Positions 60,310 through 64,000 of a stretch of DNA of 64,000 nt are shown here, piece after piece. Under the pieces are notes generated by a model that ran no database searches, was not told the origin of the DNA, and saw only the letters and a program-made list of their open reading frames with translations. Within the stretch, counting starts at the first letter, position 1; every line of letters starts with the position of its first letter. Both the position numbers and the translations under genes were made by a program. Origin of the DNA: Shinella sumterensis (GTDB taxonomy: Bacteria; Pseudomonadota; Alphaproteobacteria; Rhizobiales; Rhizobiaceae); the NCBI RefSeq assembly GCF_004514425.2, contig NZ_MYFN02000001.1, positions 372,001 through 436,000 of the forward strand, read 5' to 3'.

Positions 60310-61272
60310 TCACGCGTCGCGACGCAGATAGCGGCGGGAAATGGCGTCGAAGGAAATGGCGAGTACGACGATCGCGCCCGAGACGATACCCTGCCAGTAG
60401 GGCGAGACGCCGAACAATACGATGATGTTCTCGATGATGGCGATAATACCTGCACCGAAGATGGCGCCGATCGGACTGCCGACGCCGCCGGTCGTGGCAA
60501 CGCCGCCAATGACGGAGGCTGCGATGGGCGCGAGCACCCATGTCTCGCCGATCGATGGCTGCGCTGTGCCGAGACGGGCGACCATGAGCACGCCGGCCAG
60601 GGCGGCGATCGCGCCGGCGACGACGAACACGAGGAGGCGGACCTTGTCGACCTTGATGCCGAGCATGCGCGCGCCGGCCTGGTTGTTGCCGATCGCATAC
60701 ATGTAGCGGCCAAAGGGCGTCTTCAGCATCACGAAGGTGGCGACAGCGAGCGCCGCGAGCATGATGACGAAGGGGACGGGCATGCCAAGCACATCACCGC
60801 GGCCGAGATACTGGACGTCCTTCGGGATGCCGGTGATTGCCACGCCGCGCGTCAGCACCAGGTTCGCGCCCCCGAAGATGCCGGCCGTGCCGATGGTCAG
60901 TACCAGGGAATGGAGCCTGAGCATGGTTACGAGCAGGCCGTTCACGAGACCGAGCGTGGCGCCGAGCAGAACGGCCAGAAGCATCGCAGAATAGGGTTCA
61001 ACACCCAGCCGCACCATGAGGATGCCGGAGATGACGCCGCACAGGCCGCCGATCACGCCGAGCGAGAGATCGAGTTCGCCGAGAACCATCAGCATCGACT
61101 GTGCGATCGTGATGAGGCCGACGAAGGCGAGGCCGCGCGCGATGACGGACAGGTTATAGGGCGTCAGGAAATAGGGGGAGATCAGCGCGGAAAGCGTGAA
61201 GATGACGGCCAGCGCGACGAAAACGCCGGCAAGCGGGCTGCGCGTCAAAAGTGCCAGGGGTTTAGTTTGCAT
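60310..61272 (-). CDS. Sugar ABC transporter permease (RbsC type, CUT2)
   Basis: ATG at 61272 with GGAGG upstream is preferred over a TTG at 61293; the 320-residue permease has about eight to ten membrane segments (SPLAGVFVALAVIFTLSALIS, VGLITIAQSMLMVLGELDLSLG). The CUT2 motif is LGELDLSLGV and docking region is NNQAGARMLGIKVDK. It overlaps the end of the ATPase gene by 11 nt. DhaKL follows after 36 nt. Confidence 0.9.
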   Translation of the reverse strand: MQTKPLALLTRSPLAGVFVALAVIFTLSALISPYFLTPYNLSVIARGLAFVGLITIAQSMLMVLGELDLSLGVIGGLCGVISGILMVRLGVEPYSAMLLAVLLGATLGLVNGLLVTMLRLHSLVLTIGTAGIFGGANLVLTRGVAITGIPKDVQYLGRGDVLGMPVPFVIMLAALAVATFVMLKTPFGRYMYAIGNNQAGARMLGIKVDKVRLLVFVVAGAIAALAGVLMVARLGTAQPSIGETWVLAPIAASVIGGVATTGGVGSPIGAIFGAGIIAIIENIIVLFGVSPYWQGIVSGAIVVLAISFDAISRRYLRRDA

Positions 61273-62761
61273 CGGCTTTCGCCTCCGTGCCAAAGATGGC
61301 GCCTACGAGTGTTTCATTGTTCGTTTCGGCGGTATCGAACGCGCCGGTGATGCGGCCATGGTGCATCGTGATGATGCGGCTTGCGCACTTCTTGAGTTCG
61401 TCCAGTTCCGACGAGACGAGGATGACGCCCACGCCCTCTTCCGCAAGGCCCTTCATGATCCGGTAGATCTCGGTCTTCGTGCGGATGTCGATGCCCTTCG
61501 TTGGCTCGTCGAAGATCAGCACGCGGGGCCGCGTCGCCATCGCCCGGCCGATGATGGCCTTCTGCTGGTTGCCGCCCGAAAGCTGCGATATGCGCTTGCC
61601 CATGCCCGAAGTGCGGATACCGTATTCGTCGATGATCTTCTGCACGGCCTCACGCTCGCGTCCGCTGCTGATGCCGAGCGTACCTTTCGTCAGCGACAGG
61701 ATGGAGATGCCGATGTTCTCGCGCAGAGAAAGCAGCGGGAAGATTCCGTGATGCTTGCGCTCTTCCGAGAGATAGAGCATGCCGCCATCAACGGAGGCGG
61801 CCGTGTCGTTCAGTGCCCACGGCTTGCCTTCGACGGTGACCGTGCCCGCCTTGGCTTTGAGGAAGCCGAATATCGTCTGCATGACCTCCGAGCGGCCGGC
61901 GCCCACGAGCCCGGCAAACCCCAGGATTTCGCCGCGGCGCAGTTCGAAGTCGATATCCTGGAAGCGCGGCCCGGCAAGTCCGCGCACGGTCATGATCGTG
62001 TCGCTAACCGGCACCTGCGGACGGAAGTGCTCCTCGAACGCGATGTCGCGGCCGGACATGGCGCGGATCAGGTCGGCTTCGGAAATGTCGGCAATCTTTC
62101 CGCTTTCGATCTTCTCGCCGTTGCGCAGGACCGTGTAGTCGTCACCGATCGAGAAGACCTCGTCCATCTTGTGGCTGATGAAGACGATGGCGTGATCGCG
62201 GTCGAGCAGGCCACGGATCACCCGGAAGACCCTGTCGACCTCGACGCGCGTCAGGGATGACGTGGGTTCGTCGAGGATCAGCACTTTCATGTCTGCGTTT
62301 GTGCAGGCGCGGGCAATCTGAAGAAGCTGCTGGTCCGAAACGGAGATGTTGGCCACGAGCTCGCGCGGATCGGCCTCGATGCCGAAGCGTTCGAGATAGC
62401 CGCGTGCTTCCTCGACCAGGGCGCCGCGGTTGACCAGGAGCCCGCCGTGGCCCGTCCGGCTGAACGGCATGAACAGGTTCTCGGCAACGCTCATCTGCGC
62501 AAACAGATTGAGCTCCTGGGGAACGTAGGCGACATTCTTGTAAAGCGAGGGATCCTCGACGGGGTTGCGGCCGTCGATGAGGATATCGCCGCGGGAGGCC
62601 CGGTCGGTACCGGTCAGGATCTTCACGAGGGTGGATTTGCCCGCACCGTTCTCGCCCGCGAGAATATGCGTGCGGCCGAGTTCGATCGAAAGATCGACCC
62701 CGTTCAACGCGGTCACACCGGGAAAATCCCGGCCGAGGCCGCGGGTTTCAAGATAAGCCAT
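61262..62761 (-). CDS. Sugar ABC transporter ATP-binding protein (RbsA type, two NBDs)
   Basis: A 499-residue ATPase with two nucleotide-binding domains. The first has Walker A GENGAGKST, signature ISVSDQQLLQIARA and Walker B VLILDEPTSSLT; the second has the usual degenerate Walker A (GLVGAGRSEVMQTIFG), signature LSGGNQQKAIIGRA and LIFDEPTKGID. This is the RbsA/MglA layout. It follows a hairpin after the binding-protein gene and overlaps the permease. Confidence 0.93.
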   Translation of the reverse strand: MAYLETRGLGRDFPGVTALNGVDLSIELGRTHILAGENGAGKSTLVKILTGTDRASRGDILIDGRNPVEDPSLYKNVAYVPQELNLFAQMSVAENLFMPFSRTGHGGLLVNRGALVEEARGYLERFGIEADPRELVANISVSDQQLLQIARACTNADMKVLILDEPTSSLTRVEVDRVFRVIRGLLDRDHAIVFISHKMDEVFSIGDDYTVLRNGEKIESGKIADISEADLIRAMSGRDIAFEEHFRPQVPVSDTIMTVRGLAGPRFQDIDFELRRGEILGFAGLVGAGRSEVMQTIFGFLKAKAGTVTVEGKPWALNDTAASVDGGMLYLSEERKHHGIFPLLSLRENIGISILSLTKGTLGISSGREREAVQKIIDEYGIRTSGMGKRISQLSGGNQQKAIIGRAMATRPRVLIFDEPTKGIDIRTKTEIYRIMKGLAEEGVGVILVSSELDELKKCASRIITMHHGRITGAFDTAETNNETLVGAIFGTEAKADAN

Positions 62762-62791
62762 GGGGCACCTCAGCGCCTGTAAGAAATGGAG

Positions 62792-62814
62792 GAGGCGCGG
62801 GAATCCCGCGCCTC
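62792..62814 (-). terminator. Hairpin between binding-protein and ATPase genes
   Basis: GAGGCGCGG / CCGCGCCTC, 9-bp perfect stem with 5-nt loop, 20 nt after the binding-protein stop (62835) on the minus strand. Likely keeps the binding-protein mRNA stable or terminates part of the transcripts. Confidence 0.5.
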
Positions 62815-62834
62815 AGGCATCCGATCCTCCCGGA

Positions 62835-63782
62835 TCAGCCGCCCACATTTTCTTTGGTCAGGAAGGCGTTGCCAGTGTCGAGATAGCCGGGCACCTTGGC
62901 GCCGGTCGCCTGCGCCCAAAGCAGCATGACGGACCAATAGCCCTGCAGCTCCGGCTGCGAAGCAGACGAGCTGTCGGCGACGCCGTCACGGATCATGTCG
63001 AGCATTTCCGGCAGATTGTCGAGACCGACGAGCGTGACCTTGCCCTGCTTGCCGGCTTCGACGATCGCCTGGCCGATGCCGATCGGGCCCGCGGCGTCCG
63101 AAGCAACCCAGCCCTTGAGGTTCGGATTTGCCTGCATGATGGCGGCAGCCTGCTGCTGGGCCGTCTCGATGCTGTCATTGTCGATGCCTTCGGCGACGAC
63201 CTTGATGCCAGGATGTTCGGCGAAGACCTGGCGGTGGCATTCGGCACGGATCGAGTGGTTCGGCGCCGTGGGAACACCCTGCATGATGGCGACTTCGCCT
63301 TCGCCGCCGAGAACCTCGACGAGGCGGCGGGCCGCGATCTTCGCCTGCTCGCAGAAATCCGAACCGATGTAAGGGATGGCCATGCCTTCCGGCGGAACGG
63401 AATCGAAGATGACCAGCGGAATCTTCTGGTTCTGCGCTTCTTCGAGCGAGGCGCGGTTGCCCGAGGGGTCGAGCAGGTCGAGCGCCAGGCCATCAGGCTG
63501 GGTCGCAAGCGCGCTGTCGATGATCTGGTTCTGCTGAACCACGTCGGCGGCCTGCGGTGCGGAATAGATGACTTCGACGTCGGAGCCGGTCTGGGCCTTG
63601 ATGGCCGCAGCGGCAGCCTGGGCGCCTTCGTTTACCTTGTCGAACCAGGGATGCACGACTTTCGGCACGACGACGAAGCGATAGGCATCCTTCTTGGTTG
63701 TGCCTTCCGCGTCCTGTGCCGTCGCGGTGAAGGGCAGGGCAAGCGCGGTCGCGCAAGCCAACAGTATGGCGATTTTCTTCAT
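62835..63782 (-). CDS. Sugar ABC transporter substrate-binding protein (RbsB type)
   Basis: A 315-residue periplasmic protein with signal peptide MKKIAILLACATALALPFTATA-Q and GGGAG 6 nt before the ATG. The RbsB-like fold shows FVVVPKVVHPWFDKVNEGAQ, VVQQNQIIDSALATQPDGLAL, PLVIFDSVPPEG and GWVASDAAGPIGIGQAIVEAG. Unlike most RbsB proteins it has a longer N-terminal spacer (DAEGTTKKDAY). It should bind a small polyol or triose/tetrose given the DhaKL kinase in the same operon. Confidence 0.9.
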   Translation of the reverse strand: MKKIAILLACATALALPFTATAQDAEGTTKKDAYRFVVVPKVVHPWFDKVNEGAQAAAAAIKAQTGSDVEVIYSAPQAADVVQQNQIIDSALATQPDGLALDLLDPSGNRASLEEAQNQKIPLVIFDSVPPEGMAIPYIGSDFCEQAKIAARRLVEVLGGEGEVAIMQGVPTAPNHSIRAECHRQVFAEHPGIKVVAEGIDNDSIETAQQQAAAIMQANPNLKGWVASDAAGPIGIGQAIVEAGKQGKVTLVGLDNLPEMLDMIRDGVADSSSASQPELQGYWSVMLLWAQATGAKVPGYLDTGNAFLTKENVGG

Positions 63783-64000
63783 GATGATCTCCCTTGGATC
63801 AGGCGAAGTCTCCTCCCGCCTGAATGGTGCATGGCGGCCTCGAATCCCGTAACCCTCAGCCTCCGCGTTATCAGATACACATGTAAGTTTGAAAATACAA
63901 GAGTAAACTGCGCGCGGTGTCTGCCCCGAGGAGCAGTGGAAACCCTGAGGCCTAATGTGGTCGGCGGGATGGTGTGAACCACACGTCAGCCCAACGCGCG
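63783..64000. promoter_or_regulatory. Upstream region of the RbsABC-DhaKL operon
   Basis: 218 bp to the window edge without a supported gene. An AT-rich stretch ACACATGTAAGTTTG / AAAATACAAGAG near 63881-63904 is the likely promoter or operator area. The operator of the SorC-type regulator may lie here. Confidence 0.35.

Noticed and set aside
58582-61350. 922-codon plus-strand frame
   Set aside because: Shadow of DhaKL and permease genes on the minus strand; sequence is low-complexity His/Arg/Asp-rich with no family.

Overview
The window is high-GC DNA (except a few AT-rich promoters) that looks like an alphaproteobacterium of the Rhizobiales, probably Rhizobiaceae (Rhizobium/Agrobacterium/Ensifer/Shinella type). 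Reasons: SyrB-type small regulators, DUF6894 and KGG stress proteins behind EcfG-type (GGAAC-N17-GTT) promoters, FrcBCA-like sugar importers, and dense packing of ABC importers with catabolic enzymes and local regulators. That packing is typical of accessory replicons or chromids, but the replicon type is inference. No rRNA, tRNA, CRISPR array, insertion sequence or phage gene was seen.

Layout. (1) 0-13.5 kb: small redox modules, each beside its own regulator: LysR/SDR/lipocalin-like; LysR/exported MBL-fold, aldo-keto reductase and intradiol dioxygenase-like proteins; TetR/SDR with duplicated operators; and a minus-strand set (MFS, AKR, SDR, DedA, methyltransferase) divergent from an AraC regulator. 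(2) 13.5-16.3 kb: a general-stress island with four EcfG-type promoters serving a glycine-zipper lipoprotein, a PAS-GGDEF protein with a damaged 5' end, a DUF6894 protein and a KGG protein, plus a DUF4142 remnant. (3) 16.5-20.2 kb: a PaoABC-type molybdenum aldehyde oxidoreductase without a visible Tat signal.

(4) 20.3-38.6 kb: a large catabolic region. A xylose-isomerase-like barrel protein and a Gfo/Idh/MocA oxidoreductase diverge from an XRE-type regulator. An unrecognised cupin-like protein diverges from a TPP enzyme, a HisD-like dehydrogenase, a CUT1 ABC importer and two GMC oxidoreductases. A HAD, DeoR, GH3-like and MFS operon follows. The two divergent promoters share a tandem GCGTCA-N4-GCGTCA element, suggesting one regulon. 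(5) 38.7-41.1 kb: an exported alpha/beta hydrolase and two SyrB-like proteins.

(6) 41.4-49.6 kb: a ROK repressor divergent from an FGGY kinase, an FrcBCA-like importer, an unassigned protein and a PfkB kinase, with AT-rich repeated operators. (7) 49.7-52.5 kb: an SDR with two AraC-type regulators. (8) 52.6-57.4 kb: a PotABCD-type importer with a proline-racemase-family enzyme whose second catalytic cysteine is glycine. (9) 57.5-63.8 kb: a SorC-type regulator converging on an operon for an RbsABC-type importer and a DhaK-DhaL fusion kinase.

The best candidates for undescribed biology are the 20-38 kb pathway, the two-kinase module at 42.8-49.6 kb, the Cys/Gly proline-racemase homologue and the compact stress island.
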